A stretch of DNA of 64,000 bases, from positions 30,921 through 94,920 of the forward strand of contig JALONI010000001.1 of assembly GCA_025455015.1 (NCBI GenBank), written 5' to 3'. The notes beneath the pieces were generated by a model. The model saw nothing but the letters and a program-made list of their open reading frames with translations, was not told where the DNA came from and did not search any database. The stretch's first letter is position 1, and every line of letters starts with the position of its first letter. Of this stretch, positions 42,383-52,303 are shown piece by piece. Both the position numbers and the translations under genes were made by a program. This DNA comes from Cyclobacteriaceae bacterium (GTDB taxonomy: Bacteria > Bacteroidota > Bacteroidia > Cytophagales > Cyclobacteriaceae).

Positions 42383-45300
42383 ATGTTTAGCAAATTCATT
42401 CAACGCCCGGTGTTGGCCATTGCCATTTCGCTGGCCATTATCTTTTTGGGCATCCTCGCCATTTTTAACCGCCCGGTTTCCCAGTTTCCGGAGATTGCCC
42501 CCCCGCGGGTGAATATCTTCATCGCTTACCCGGGTTCCAGCGCGCAGGTGCTGGTGGAGTCTACCCTCATTCCGCTGGAGCGCGCGATCAATGGTGTGCA
42601 AGGCATGCAGTATATCATCTCCGATGCGACCAGCGCAGGCGAGGCCACCATTCAAATCGTGTTTGAGCCCGGCACCGACCCCAATGCCGCGGTGGTAAAC
42701 GTGAAAACGCGTGTTGACCAGGTCATGAATAACCTTCCGTTTCTGGTGCAGCGCGAGGGCATCATCATCACCCCCATACAACCCAGCATGCTCATGTATG
42801 TGAACTTATACAGCACCGACCAGAATGCCGATGAAAAGTTTTTGTACAACTATGCCAATGTGCACTTGCTACCCGAATTGCAACGCATTAGCGGCATGGG
42901 GCGGGCGCAGATTTTGGGCAGCCGGCAGTTTGCCATGCGCGTATGGCTTAAACCCGACCGCATGCGTGCCTACAACATTTCCACCGAGGAGGTAATGGAG
43001 GCCTTAAGCGAACAAAGCGTGATTGGAAGGCCGGGACGCCTGGGTCAGGCCTCCGGCAAAACGGCCCAATCGCTGGAGTATGTGCTTACCTACAAGGGCC
43101 GGTACAACAAACCCGAGGAGTATCAAAACATCATCGTACGTGCCAATGCCCAAGGCGAAATACTGAAACTCAAAGACATTGCCGAAGTAGAGCTGGGCAG
43201 CGAATTTTTTGACATCTACTCCAACAAAGACGGATACCCGGCTGCTTCCATTGTGCTCAAGCAAAACTTTGGCAGCAACGCCAGCAAAGTCATTGATGGC
43301 GTAAAGGAAAAACTGAAAGAGCTGGAAGCGGACTTCCCGCCCGGTATGAGTTATGAAATCAATTACGATGTGTCCAAGTTTGTCGATGCCTCCATCGACA
43401 AAGTGTTGCACACGCTCGTGGAGGCCTTTTTCCTGGTAGCGTTAGTTGTGTTTTTGTTTTTGGGAGATTGGCGTTCTACCCTCATCCCTACCTTGGCCGT
43501 GCCGGTATCGCTAATCGGAGCTTTTGTATTCATGCAACTATTTGGGTTGACCATCAACCTCATCACGCTGTTTGCGCTAGTGCTCGCCATCGGCATCGTG
43601 GTGGATGACGCCATCGTGGTGGTAGAGGCAGTGCATGCCAAGATGGAAGCCGAACATCTTTCGCCCTACAAAGCCGTACAGAAAGTGTTGGGTGAAATAA
43701 GCGGTGCCATCATCGCCATCACGCTGATCATGACGGCCGTTTTTGTGCCGGTGGCATTTATGAGCGGCCCGGTCGGCATATTCTACCGCCAGTTTTCGAT
43801 CACCATGGCCAGCGCCATTGTCTTGTCAGGGGTGGTGGCCCTTACGCTCACGCCTGTACTGTGTGGGATGATCCTCAAAAACAACCACGGCAAACCTAAG
43901 CGCCACACGCCAGTGACAAGGTTTCTGGATTGGTTTAACCGAAAATTTGACCAGGGAACGGGCCGCTACGTACGCCTGCTCAAAATGATCGCCCACCGGC
44001 AAGTAGTGACGTACGCGATCTTGTTGGCGTTTGGTGCAGGCATTTTTCTCGTTAACCGAACGCTGCCCGCAGGTTTCATCCCCAACGAAGACCAGGGGAT
44101 GATTTACGCCATCATCCAAACCCCGCCCGGGAGCACGTTGGAGCGCACCAATGACGTTTCGCGCAAACTTCAGGAGATAGCCGAAGAGGTGGATGGGATT
44201 CAATCCGTATCCTCGCTGGCCGGGTACGAGATTCTTACCGAGGGGCGCGGATCCAATGCCGGTACCTGCATCATCAACCTGAAAGACTGGTCAGAACGCC
44301 ATCATTCGGTAACGGAGATCATGGAAGAGCTGGAAGAAAAGACCCGAGACCTAGGAGCGGTGATTGAATATTTTGAACCTCCGGCCGTGCCCGGTTATGG
44401 TTCGTCCGATGGTTTCTCGCTGCGCATGCTGGACAAAAGCAGCACCATCGACTATCATGAGTTTGATAAAGTAAATACAGCCTTTATGAATGCCCTGCAC
44501 GAGCGCAAAGAGTTGACGGGCTTGTTTACGTTTTTTGCTGCCAACTATCCACAGTATGAATTGATCATTGACAACAACCTGGCCATGCAAAAAGGAGTAT
44601 CGATTGGCAAAGCCATGGAGAATTTGAACATCCTTATCGGCAGTACCTATGAGCAAGGCTTTACCCGGTTCAATACATTTTTCAAAGTGTACACCCAATC
44701 GGCACCCGAATACCGTAAGCTGCCATCTGATATTCTCAATCTTTTTGTCAAAAACAACCGCGATGAAATGGTGCCCTACTCAGCGTTTATGACCATGCGC
44801 AAAACGCAAGGCCCGAACGAGATCACCCGCTTTAACTTGTATATGTCATCGGCCATTCGCGGAGTGCCAGCCCCCGGATATACTAGTGGCGATGCCATCG
44901 CGGCCATACGCGAGGTGGCTGATCAGACGCTGCCGCAGGGCTACGACATTGCGTGGGAAGGGTTGAGTTATGATGAGGCCAACCGGGGCAACGAGGCCCT
45001 GTACATTTTTGTGGTGGTGATCATTTTCGTGTACCTGGTGCTGGCCGGGCAATACGAAAGTTTCATCATTCCCCTGGCCGTCATTCTCTCACTGCCCGTG
45101 GGCGTATTTGGTTCGTTTTTCTTGCTGAAGATAGTGGGCCTTGCCAACAACATCTATGCGCAAATCGGACTGATCATGCTGGTAGGTTTGTTGGGTAAAA
45201 ATGCCGTCTTGATCGTGGAATTTGCGGTGCAGAAACACCAGCAAGGCGTATCGGTATTGGACTCAGCCATTGAGGGAGCGCGCGTCCGCTTCCGCCCTAT

Positions 45301-45610
45301 TTTGATGACTTCATTTGCCTTTATAGCGGGCTTGATACCGTTGGTGATCGCCACGGGCCCGGGTGCTATCAGCAACCATACCATCGGGGCGTCCGCGTTG
45401 GGGGGTATGTTGTTCGGTACCCTTTTCGGAGTGGTGGTAGTGCCGGGTCTCTATTACATCTTTGGCCGGTGGGCCGATGGCCGAAAATTAATCCAAGACG
45501 AAGACGGAAGGCCCCTGAGCGAAGAGATGGTGGAGAAGCCCTCCAACCTGTCACTCGTGAAACAAATCATCAAAAAAATCAGACTCAAAAATGAAAAACA
45601 GTCGCAATAA
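42383..45610 (+). CDS. AcrB/MexB-type multidrug RND pump
   Basis: 1075 residues, an HAE1-family proton-driven exporter. The start 'FSKFIQRPVLAIAISLAIIFLGILAIFNRPVSQFPEIAPP' and the proton-relay helix 'LVLAIGIVVDDAIVVVEAVHAKME' (adjacent Asp pair) are diagnostic for multidrug rather than metal RND pumps. The second pore-domain half starts around 'LPAGFIPNEDQGMIYAIIQTPPGST'. It probably expels hydrophobic or amphiphilic compounds. Its stop overlaps the OprM-like gene by 20 bases. Confidence 0.95.
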   Translation: MFSKFIQRPVLAIAISLAIIFLGILAIFNRPVSQFPEIAPPRVNIFIAYPGSSAQVLVESTLIPLERAINGVQGMQYIISDATSAGEATIQIVFEPGTDPNAAVVNVKTRVDQVMNNLPFLVQREGIIITPIQPSMLMYVNLYSTDQNADEKFLYNYANVHLLPELQRISGMGRAQILGSRQFAMRVWLKPDRMRAYNISTEEVMEALSEQSVIGRPGRLGQASGKTAQSLEYVLTYKGRYNKPEEYQNIIVRANAQGEILKLKDIAEVELGSEFFDIYSNKDGYPAASIVLKQNFGSNASKVIDGVKEKLKELEADFPPGMSYEINYDVSKFVDASIDKVLHTLVEAFFLVALVVFLFLGDWRSTLIPTLAVPVSLIGAFVFMQLFGLTINLITLFALVLAIGIVVDDAIVVVEAVHAKMEAEHLSPYKAVQKVLGEISGAIIAITLIMTAVFVPVAFMSGPVGIFYRQFSITMASAIVLSGVVALTLTPVLCGMILKNNHGKPKRHTPVTRFLDWFNRKFDQGTGRYVRLLKMIAHRQVVTYAILLAFGAGIFLVNRTLPAGFIPNEDQGMIYAIIQTPPGSTLERTNDVSRKLQEIAEEVDGIQSVSSLAGYEILTEGRGSNAGTCIINLKDWSERHHSVTEIMEELEEKTRDLGAVIEYFEPPAVPGYGSSDGFSLRMLDKSSTIDYHEFDKVNTAFMNALHERKELTGLFTFFAANYPQYELIIDNNLAMQKGVSIGKAMENLNILIGSTYEQGFTRFNTFFKVYTQSAPEYRKLPSDILNLFVKNNRDEMVPYSAFMTMRKTQGPNEITRFNLYMSSAIRGVPAPGYTSGDAIAAIREVADQTLPQGYDIAWEGLSYDEANRGNEALYIFVVVIIFVYLVLAGQYESFIIPLAVILSLPVGVFGSFFLLKIVGLANNIYAQIGLIMLVGLLGKNAVLIVEFAVQKHQQGVSVLDSAIEGARVRFRPILMTSFAFIAGLIPLVIATGPGAISNHTIGASALGGMLFGTLFGVVVVPGLYYIFGRWADGRKLIQDEDGRPLSEEMVEKPSNLSLVKQIIKKIRLKNEKQSQ

Positions 45611-47018
45611 ACTGACCCTCGGAATGGCACTGATGGCCGCACTATGGGGTTGTGTTACTCCTCAACCCATAACCCGCAGCGAAAACCAGACCGTTCCCAG
45701 TCACTTTGGGGCTTCCACAGATACCGCAAACGTGGCCAAACTCAACTGGCAGCAATATTTCAACGACCCGAATCTATGGGCACTGATCGACTCTGCGCTG
45801 ATCAAAAATCAAGACCTGAACATGGCGCGGCAGAGTATTGAAATGGCCCGCAATGAAGTGCGTGCGCGAAAAGGAGAGTATCTTCCGTTTGTTCGGGTAG
45901 CGGCCGGTGCCGGAGTGGAGAAAGACGGCAAGTACACGCGCTTGGGCGCCCTTGATGAGAATGTGGTGGTAGAACCCGGTACGCCTATTCCCCATCCGCT
46001 CACCGACTACCGGGTAGGCATTGTCGCCACCTGGGAACTGGACATTTGGAAACGGTTGCGCAATGCCAAGAAAGCCGCAGCCGCACAGCTGCTCGGCAGC
46101 GTGGAAGGCAAAAACTTTCTGGTGACAACGTTGATTGGCGAGATCGCCAACGCCTACTATGAGTTGATGGCCCTGGACAACCTGCTCGCCATCATTCAGC
46201 AGAACATCACACTGCAGAGCAATGCGGTTGAGATCGTGCGGCAGCAAAAAGAAGCAGCCAAGGTGACACAACTGGCCGTAAACCGATTTGAAGCGCAATT
46301 GCTCAACACCTATAATCTTCAATATGACGTCCGGCAGCGCATCACGGAAACTGAAAACAGGCTCCATTTCCTCACGGGCAGCTTCCCGCGCGGTATCATT
46401 CGGAGCTCTGCCCGATTCAACGAGATTCAAACCGACTCACTGGCTACCGGTATCCCATCGCACTTGCTGTTGAATCGTCCGGACATACGGCAAGCTGAGT
46501 GGGAGCTGGCAGCCGCCAAACTTGACGTGAAATCGGCCCGTGCCCGTTTTTACCCCTCGTTTGGCATGACAGCCGGTGCAGGTTTTCAATCGTTCAACGC
46601 TTCGTTTTTGCTGCGACCGCAGTCACTGTTCTATGATTTTGCAGGCGATTTAATGGCCCCGCTGGTCAATCGGAACGCGATTCGGGCGGCCTATGACAAC
46701 GCCACTGCGCGGCAGGTACAGTGTATGTACGAGTACGAACAGGCCATCCTACATGCCTATTTGGATGTTGTCAACGAACTGTCGGGTGTCGAGAATTTCG
46801 CCAACAGCTACCGCACCAAAGCGCGCGAGGTGGAAATACTCACGCAAGCGACCGACATTTCCAACAGCCTGTTCAGCTCGGCCCGTGCCGACTATCTCGA
46901 GGTCTTACTTACGCAGCGGGAAGCGTTGGAGTCGCGCATGGAGTTAATCGAAATCAAACTGCGGCAGATGAACGCCCGGGTGAACCTGTACCGCGCCCTG
47001 GGCGGTGGGTGGCGCTAA
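45591..47018 (+). CDS. OprM/NodT-family outer membrane channel
   Basis: 475 residues. It begins with a lipoprotein signal (GMALMAALWGCV). The RND efflux channel features are seen: 'LNWQQYFNDPNLWALIDSALIKNQDLNMARQSIEMARNEVRARKGEYLPFV', then 'PDIRQAEWELAAAKLDVKSARARFYPSFGMTAGAGF', and the closing region 'SARADYLEVLLTQREALESRMELIEIKLRQMNARVNLYRALGGGWR'. It is the last gene of the adaptor - pump - channel operon. It overlaps the pump gene and is followed by a strong terminator. Confidence 0.95.
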   Translation: MKNSRNKLTLGMALMAALWGCVTPQPITRSENQTVPSHFGASTDTANVAKLNWQQYFNDPNLWALIDSALIKNQDLNMARQSIEMARNEVRARKGEYLPFVRVAAGAGVEKDGKYTRLGALDENVVVEPGTPIPHPLTDYRVGIVATWELDIWKRLRNAKKAAAAQLLGSVEGKNFLVTTLIGEIANAYYELMALDNLLAIIQQNITLQSNAVEIVRQQKEAAKVTQLAVNRFEAQLLNTYNLQYDVRQRITETENRLHFLTGSFPRGIIRSSARFNEIQTDSLATGIPSHLLLNRPDIRQAEWELAAAKLDVKSARARFYPSFGMTAGAGFQSFNASFLLRPQSLFYDFAGDLMAPLVNRNAIRAAYDNATARQVQCMYEYEQAILHAYLDVVNELSGVENFANSYRTKAREVEILTQATDISNSLFSSARADYLEVLLTQREALESRMELIEIKLRQMNARVNLYRALGGGWR

Positions 47019-47036
47019 GGCGCGTGCCGGGGCAAC

Positions 47037-47068
47037 AAAAAAGCCGCGCAGGGCTGCGCGGCTTTTTT
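47037..47068. terminator. Bidirectional terminator after the multidrug RND operon
   Basis: A 14-bp perfect stem AAAAAAGCCGCGCA / TGCGCGGCTTTTTT with a GGGC loop. It serves the efflux operon (+) and the convergent SWIB gene (-). Confidence 0.93.
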
Positions 47069-47089
47069 GTTCGGAAAGCAACTGCGAGA

Positions 47090-47428
47090 CTACTTCACGT
47101 GCTTGCTTACGATTTTGGCCAAGTCGAACATGGACACTTGCCCTTTGCCGCCAAATACTTCTTTCAGTTTGGCATCGGCATTGATCATGCGTCTGTTTTT
47201 CTTGTCTTGCAAGCCGTTCTTCTTGATATAGTCCCAAATCTTTTTGATGATTTGAGTGCGGGGAAGTGGCTTTGCCCCCACCACCGAAGCCAAAGTGGCG
47301 CTCGGAGTTAAGGCTGCCATAAAAGCTGCGTTGGGCTTGCGGGCCACTTTTTTCTTTGCCGGTTTTGCGGCTTTCTTAGCAGCCTTCTTGGCTACTTTTT
47401 TTACGGCTTTCTTCGCTTTTTTTGCCAT
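47090..47428 (-). CDS. Lysine/alanine-rich SWIB-domain protein
   Basis: 112 residues. The first 32 are a Lys/Ala repeat, 'KKAKKAVKKVAKKAAKKAAK' style, like a histone H1 tail. A SWIB/MDM2 domain follows at about 40-112 ('LPRTQIIKKIWDYIKKNGLQDKKNRRMINADAKLKEVFGG', then 'VSMFDLAKIVSKHVK'). SWIB domains are small helical modules also found alone in bacteria. The basic tail suggests DNA binding, perhaps in nucleoid organisation. It is monocistronic, between a terminator and a gene-free stretch. Confidence 0.88.
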   Translation of the reverse strand: MAKKAKKAVKKVAKKAAKKAAKPAKKKVARKPNAAFMAALTPSATLASVVGAKPLPRTQIIKKIWDYIKKNGLQDKKNRRMINADAKLKEVFGGKGQVSMFDLAKIVSKHVK

Positions 47429-47743
47429 AGCGTTGTCTATGAAAATTTGGTTTGTTTATCCCATCAAGGCATTTGCCATGAACGATAAATTGAGTGCGAA
47501 TATAGAGCAAGTTCTGACATTTCTACCATGGCCTTCCGAGGGAAAATGGCAGCCCTCGGCCCACTCGTACTTCATTTCTCATAGCAAAAACCTGCCTCAC
47601 TTCATGCAACACTTTAAGTGAAACACACTACGTGTTGATGTCCAACCATTCCAATATTTCCGAATGAAAACGGCTACGGAACGCTTACCGATGGAGGCAT
47701 TGGCAGGCGGGCAAAAAATCACCGAAAAAAAAGGATAACTGCC
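47429..47743. other. Gene-free stretch upstream of the SWIB gene
   Basis: About 315 bases between two minus-strand genes. The only structure I see is a 7-bp inverted repeat CCGAGGG (47536-47542) and CCCTCGG (47553-47559). No good promoter box or open frame was found. It likely holds the SWIB leader and the 3' end of the AsmA-like transcript. Confidence 0.5.
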
Positions 47744-50700
47744 CTATCGGCTGTCGCGTTTTTTGCCCAACGACACCGAAAAGTCGGAGCCCTTCCCCGT
47801 GATTTTCAGGTTGAGAAACCGCGCATTCCGATGCTGGTCGCGATACTGGATGACATCTACCTGATCGGGATCTACCTCTTCCGTCTTTCGGCCAAACAGT
47901 TTCTGCGAGGCCGCCTGCGTCACCAGCCGCCACGGCACACGCACAAAGTATTCCATGTTCTGATTCAAGTCTTGCGTGCCCGCAATTTCAATAAACCCAA
48001 GGGTGGAGTTGATGGTCATGGCGGGTATGGACAAGGTGCCGTCTTTCAGATCCAACCGGTTGCGGAGCGTATCGAACTGTACGCGCCTCAGGTTTTTGTC
48101 GCCAAAATAATCAGACAGGGCCTCCAGAGCCGTGTAGTTGTCGAGGCGGCCGCCCACCACCTGCACGTCCATGTGCAACTCGGAGTCATCGAGCACCGGT
48201 ACCAAATCGGTATGCATGCGCACATGACCCGTAATGAAGGCGGTCAGCTTTCCATGCAGATTTTCAGACACCACATGGTCTTGCCCAAAGTTTTCGAATT
48301 TGAACAGCAACTGGTCCAAGTCCACGTGGCGAAGGCGCATCTGCGGACTAAAGTAAATTTTCTTCGGGTTCGATCCGTTGAAATATCCCGTTAACCCGAT
48401 GGTGCCACCGGCCGCACGCAGCGAGAGCGTGTCCACATACAAATAGTGCTCGGGCGTGGTGCGCAACCGCGCCCGGAAATCGTGAATCAAATAGCGGTGG
48501 TAATTCAGGTGCGCAATGTCCAACGCCACGGCCATGTGCGTAAATGGCAATGTGTAGATGTTAAACGCACTGTCGGCCGAGGGGGCACTGCCCTGGGTGG
48601 CAGCAGCCGCTGGCCGGTGGAAGAGTTCATCAAAATTCAGCCGGGGCGATTTCAACGAAAAGAAGTTATCCTTTTGGCGCAGGGTCGAATCGGGGCCCAG
48701 GTAATACTGTGCGTTCACCGCCAGCGTGCTCTGGCCAAGTGTGCCCGAGAAGTCTTCCACCAGGAGATGATCTTTTTCGTAGTGGAAACGACCCTTGAAA
48801 CCCTCCGCTTTGAGCGGATGTACCCTCATACGTCCCTCCAACCGGTCGATGAACAAATCAACTGACTGCAAGCCGTGGTTAAAGTAAAAGTCGGCACGGC
48901 CTTTCAGTTGGGTGTCGCGAAACTCTTCGTGTCGGTAATCCACCGGCACATAATTCTCCCCGCCATAGGCGAATAGGTCTTTCAATTGCAGCAGGCGCGA
49001 GGTCAAATCAAAGTCAATGTGGGTGTGGCCTTTGGGCTGTTCCTGCATCCACAAATCGTAATGCTTCAACCGGCCGGAGAAATGAAAATCGCTTTCGTCC
49101 AGTACACCCGTAAAGTCAATCACCCGGAAGTCTTCCCGTTCAATGTAGACATCGGCATGAAAGTCGTGCAGCGTGTGCGGATAGTTTTGAAGTTTGGCAT
49201 AGAGATCATCAATAAAAAATTCACCGATGGGCAAGTAGGGGCTTTCGGTGAATGCCTTGGCCGAGGCTTTGAACTTCAACCGGGCGGCCAGGTTGGTGAC
49301 CACTTCGTTAAAAGGCTGGCGGTGGGCGGTGTCGCCCGAGGTAAGTTCCCGGATGTTTAAGCGTGCGGATTGGATGGTCATATCGGCCGTCACCTCTTGT
49401 GCCGTGTGGTGGAGAATGGCGGGCAGGTCGCTCACAGTCGCGCGCAGGCGCACATCCGACTCCCCGACTTTCATGTACACGGTATCAATGACCGCGCGGT
49501 GGCCATCCATGTGTGCCTCCAGGTCAAGGCGCTCCACGGGCAGGTGGAAATCCGGAGAGCGGAAACTCAGGCCCTTCACACTGAGTTGGGTAAAATACGA
49601 TTCGTTCAATCGCTCAATGCTTTTTTCAGGATTGTCCAGATCCACAATGTCATGGAAATTCATGGTCAGCGCAATGCTTCCTTTCAACTCCTGCAAACCC
49701 GTCACGTTGAGGAAGTCTGCCAAAAAATCCAGGTCAAACTGCGACTGCACCTGCATATCAATCTCGGGGGATTCAAAATTTTTGACTTTCACGTAGCCTT
49801 TGAAAACTCCGGCTTCGGGCCGGGCGGAGATATCCAGCAACGAAAACTCCATGGAAGAAAGCTGGCGTGCCTCGCCATTGGTAAAGTGGCCTTTGAAAAA
49901 CAAGTCGTTCAGCTTCCGCTGCGATACGGTGTTGTTGAAAAAGGCATTTTCACAGCCAAAGTCGGCCGTGATGTGGGGCATGTGCCCATTCAGCGTTTTG
50001 CCCACCACGCGGGCATGAAAGAAAATCTGCCCGGCATTTTCGTATCGCTTCAAGGTGGGCATCAGTTCGGGTGGGGCAAAGGCCATTAGCAAATCAAAGT
50101 TGGTTTTTTCGCCATCAAATGAAATGTCCACGCTGGCTTCGTTGCTCATGTCTACCGTGCCTTTCATCGAGAACAGCGCATTCTCCAGCATCACCTCCGA
50201 AGGCAGCACGGTGAGCCATTGCGTGGATTTTTGAAAATCGACAGCCGTGTTCAGTTGAAAATGCTTGTGGTTGAAAAACGTGGTGTCGGGGCCGTCCATC
50301 ACGTGCAGGGTAAACGCACTTTTTAGCGAGGCATGCAGCAGGTCGCCCTCCGAGCGAAACTGGGCACGCGCACGCTCTACAAAGGCTTCTACCATGAGCG
50401 AGTCGGCCTCCCGCATCTTGATCACGTCTACGCGATCCCACGCTATGGATTTCAAATGAATGGCAAACTCCCCGCCCCCATCCTCCACCGCTTCGGTGCG
50501 CGTCATCGCCAGGGCGCGCTGCAGGTTAAAGCTGCCATCGGTACGCTCGATTAGTTTGACTGTCCCCTCGCGTACGCGGATGGCCTTCACATCGGGGGCA
50601 CCGCGCACCACCGACCACACATCAAAGCCGAGATACACATCGGCCACAGCCACCAGCGGCACGGAATCTGTTTTTGTTTCAAACAAGGCCACGCCCTCCA

Positions 50701-50905
50701 GGTCAATGGAAATGTAGGGGAAGTTGGTAAAAGGCGAAATGTGTGAGTCTTGAATGGCCACGCGGCCGGCAAACTTCTGGTTGGCGGTATCAATCAGTTG
50801 CTGAACGAGCTCGTCCTGCTTCCAATACACCCCGGCCGTGACCGCCACAAACAACAACAGGGGCACCAGTACGGCCAACCCCACCACCATTTTCCATCTT
50901 TTCAT
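47744..50905 (-). CDS. Large AsmA-like protein
   Basis: 1053 residues with one N-terminal transmembrane helix (about 6-27) and then a long beta-rich periplasmic part, as in AsmA/TamB-type lipid-bridge proteins. The AsmA start is 'DELVQQLIDTANQKFAGRVAIQDSHISPFTNFPYISIDLEGVALFE'. The late part 'LNSTLGFIEIAGTQDLNQNMEYFVRVPWRLVTQAASQKLFG' is the AsmA C-terminal domain. Such proteins are thought to move phospholipids between membranes; that is family knowledge, not shown here. The gene is alone on the minus strand. Confidence 0.85.
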   Translation of the reverse strand: MKRWKMVVGLAVLVPLLLFVAVTAGVYWKQDELVQQLIDTANQKFAGRVAIQDSHISPFTNFPYISIDLEGVALFETKTDSVPLVAVADVYLGFDVWSVVRGAPDVKAIRVREGTVKLIERTDGSFNLQRALAMTRTEAVEDGGGEFAIHLKSIAWDRVDVIKMREADSLMVEAFVERARAQFRSEGDLLHASLKSAFTLHVMDGPDTTFFNHKHFQLNTAVDFQKSTQWLTVLPSEVMLENALFSMKGTVDMSNEASVDISFDGEKTNFDLLMAFAPPELMPTLKRYENAGQIFFHARVVGKTLNGHMPHITADFGCENAFFNNTVSQRKLNDLFFKGHFTNGEARQLSSMEFSLLDISARPEAGVFKGYVKVKNFESPEIDMQVQSQFDLDFLADFLNVTGLQELKGSIALTMNFHDIVDLDNPEKSIERLNESYFTQLSVKGLSFRSPDFHLPVERLDLEAHMDGHRAVIDTVYMKVGESDVRLRATVSDLPAILHHTAQEVTADMTIQSARLNIRELTSGDTAHRQPFNEVVTNLAARLKFKASAKAFTESPYLPIGEFFIDDLYAKLQNYPHTLHDFHADVYIEREDFRVIDFTGVLDESDFHFSGRLKHYDLWMQEQPKGHTHIDFDLTSRLLQLKDLFAYGGENYVPVDYRHEEFRDTQLKGRADFYFNHGLQSVDLFIDRLEGRMRVHPLKAEGFKGRFHYEKDHLLVEDFSGTLGQSTLAVNAQYYLGPDSTLRQKDNFFSLKSPRLNFDELFHRPAAAATQGSAPSADSAFNIYTLPFTHMAVALDIAHLNYHRYLIHDFRARLRTTPEHYLYVDTLSLRAAGGTIGLTGYFNGSNPKKIYFSPQMRLRHVDLDQLLFKFENFGQDHVVSENLHGKLTAFITGHVRMHTDLVPVLDDSELHMDVQVVGGRLDNYTALEALSDYFGDKNLRRVQFDTLRNRLDLKDGTLSIPAMTINSTLGFIEIAGTQDLNQNMEYFVRVPWRLVTQAASQKLFGRKTEEVDPDQVDVIQYRDQHRNARFLNLKITGKGSDFSVSLGKKRDSR

Positions 50906-50981
50906 ATGCGGGCGAAGTTACAAAACCCTGCCGCTTGGCGCGATGAAAAAAAATCAGGACAAACGGGTCAACAACACCGCA

Positions 50982-51236
50982 TCAGACAGCCGGGCGTTTG
51001 CGTAAAAAAATCCGCACAATGGCGGGCAGCGCAATGCACACCCACACTATGTTGATGAAGGTGGACGGGTAGGCGCCATAATAGACAGTGTTGATGATCA
51101 AAAAAATGCCCCCGGTCAGATTCAGGCTTTGAAACAGCAGCGAGTCGGATTTTATTCTTTGGTAGCTGTTGAGGCCATACGCCAGTATTACCGCTACCGA
51201 GCCCACCCAGCCGAGGATGTCAATGAGTAGTTTCAT
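50982..51236 (-). CDS. Small membrane protein, CBU_0592-like
   Basis: 84 residues, three hydrophobic helices, 'MKLLIDILGWVGSVAVILAYGLNSYQRIKSDSLLFQSLNLTGGIFLIINTVYYGAYPSTFINIVWV' in outline. The Leu-Asn-Leu-Thr-Gly-Gly turn and the final basic end fit the CBU_0592 family, with no known function. It starts 14 bases after the SMP-30 gene stop on the same strand, so they are likely one transcript. Confidence 0.7.
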   Translation of the reverse strand: MKLLIDILGWVGSVAVILAYGLNSYQRIKSDSLLFQSLNLTGGIFLIINTVYYGAYPSTFINIVWVCIALPAIVRIFLRKRPAV

Positions 51237-51250
51237 GATCAGGGACGAGT

Positions 51251-52243
51251 TTATTTTCGAAGGCGGATGCGCAGCACCTGCATATCGTTGGTGACGTAAA
51301 GGGTCTTTTCATCGGGCGAGAGGGCACAGTTGCTGGTGGCCTCAGACAATTTGATTTTGCCAAGCACCTTGCCCGCGGGGTCAAAAATCCAGACACCGCC
51401 CGGCCCGGTGGCGAAGAGGTTGCCGCGCGAGTCTACCTTCAAGCCGTCCGGCAATCCTTTTTCGGTGGACGTCAGCGAAGAGGCATCAAATAACACACGC
51501 CCGCCCGTAACTACCGTATCGCGCAAGCGGAATGCATACCAGCGTGCCTTGGCGGGATCGGAGTTAGCTACGTACAGGTGGGTTTGGTCCGGACTCAGGG
51601 CAATTCCATTGGGGCGGGTGAGCGAATCCACCAGTAGCGTCACCGTGCCGCGCGCATCCACGCGGTAAACACCATTAACGGATAGCTCCTTGGCCGAGTC
51701 CTGATCCTGTGCGGCCAAGCCATAGGGCGGATCGGTAAAATAGTAGTTGCCTTGGCGGTCTTGCGCCACGTCATTCGGGCTGTTGAATCGTTTACCCTGA
51801 ATGCGCGTGGCCAGTTCCATAAAGTCAGCAGCCGGGTTATCGAGCGTTGCGTTCATCACCGACAGCGCCCGGTTGCCGTGTTGGCAAAGCACCAGTTGGC
51901 CATCGCGGTTGATGAGCAGGCCGTTGGAGCCGGGCTCGTTGCCGTGCGCTACCGCACCCGTAAATCCCGAAGGCCGCAGGTACTCACGCAGCCCACCGTT
52001 CTCGCGCCAAGCAAAGACCGCATTGGCCGGCACGTCTGAAAACAGCAGTTCGTTTTGCGCGCGGTTCCACACCGGCCCTTCGCTCCACTCAAACCCCTCG
52101 GCAATCACTTCGATGGTTGCCGCGGGGGCGATGAGGGCATCCAAAGCCGGGTCCAGTCGTTCAATCGTGCCGGTGGTTTGGTAGCGGGGCCCACAGGAGG
52201 CAAACAAGGTGAGCGCAAAAAGGAAGGCAGGAATCGTTCGCAT
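51251..52243 (-). CDS. SMP-30/gluconolactonase-like lipoprotein
   Basis: 330 residues with a lipoprotein signal (FLFALTLFASCG). It has the SMP-30 six-bladed propeller signatures: 'EGFEWSEGPVWNRAQNELLFSD', 'RFNSPNDVAQDRQGNYYFTDPPYG', 'RPNGIALSPDQTHLYVANSD' and 'GLPDGLKVDSRGNLFATGPGGVWIFDP'. Glu, Asn and Asp residues in these blades are the metal ligands. Family members hydrolyse lactones such as gluconolactone; the natural substrate is not known. It is divergent from the DUF1295 gene. Confidence 0.92.
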   Translation of the reverse strand: MRTIPAFLFALTLFASCGPRYQTTGTIERLDPALDALIAPAATIEVIAEGFEWSEGPVWNRAQNELLFSDVPANAVFAWRENGGLREYLRPSGFTGAVAHGNEPGSNGLLINRDGQLVLCQHGNRALSVMNATLDNPAADFMELATRIQGKRFNSPNDVAQDRQGNYYFTDPPYGLAAQDQDSAKELSVNGVYRVDARGTVTLLVDSLTRPNGIALSPDQTHLYVANSDPAKARWYAFRLRDTVVTGGRVLFDASSLTSTEKGLPDGLKVDSRGNLFATGPGGVWIFDPAGKVLGKIKLSEATSNCALSPDEKTLYVTNDMQVLRIRLRK

Positions 52244-52303
52244 AGCGTGTCTGAATGTTCAAAGTTGCAAAAACTTTGCTTCCTTGTGGGGGTTGTACAA
52301 CGC

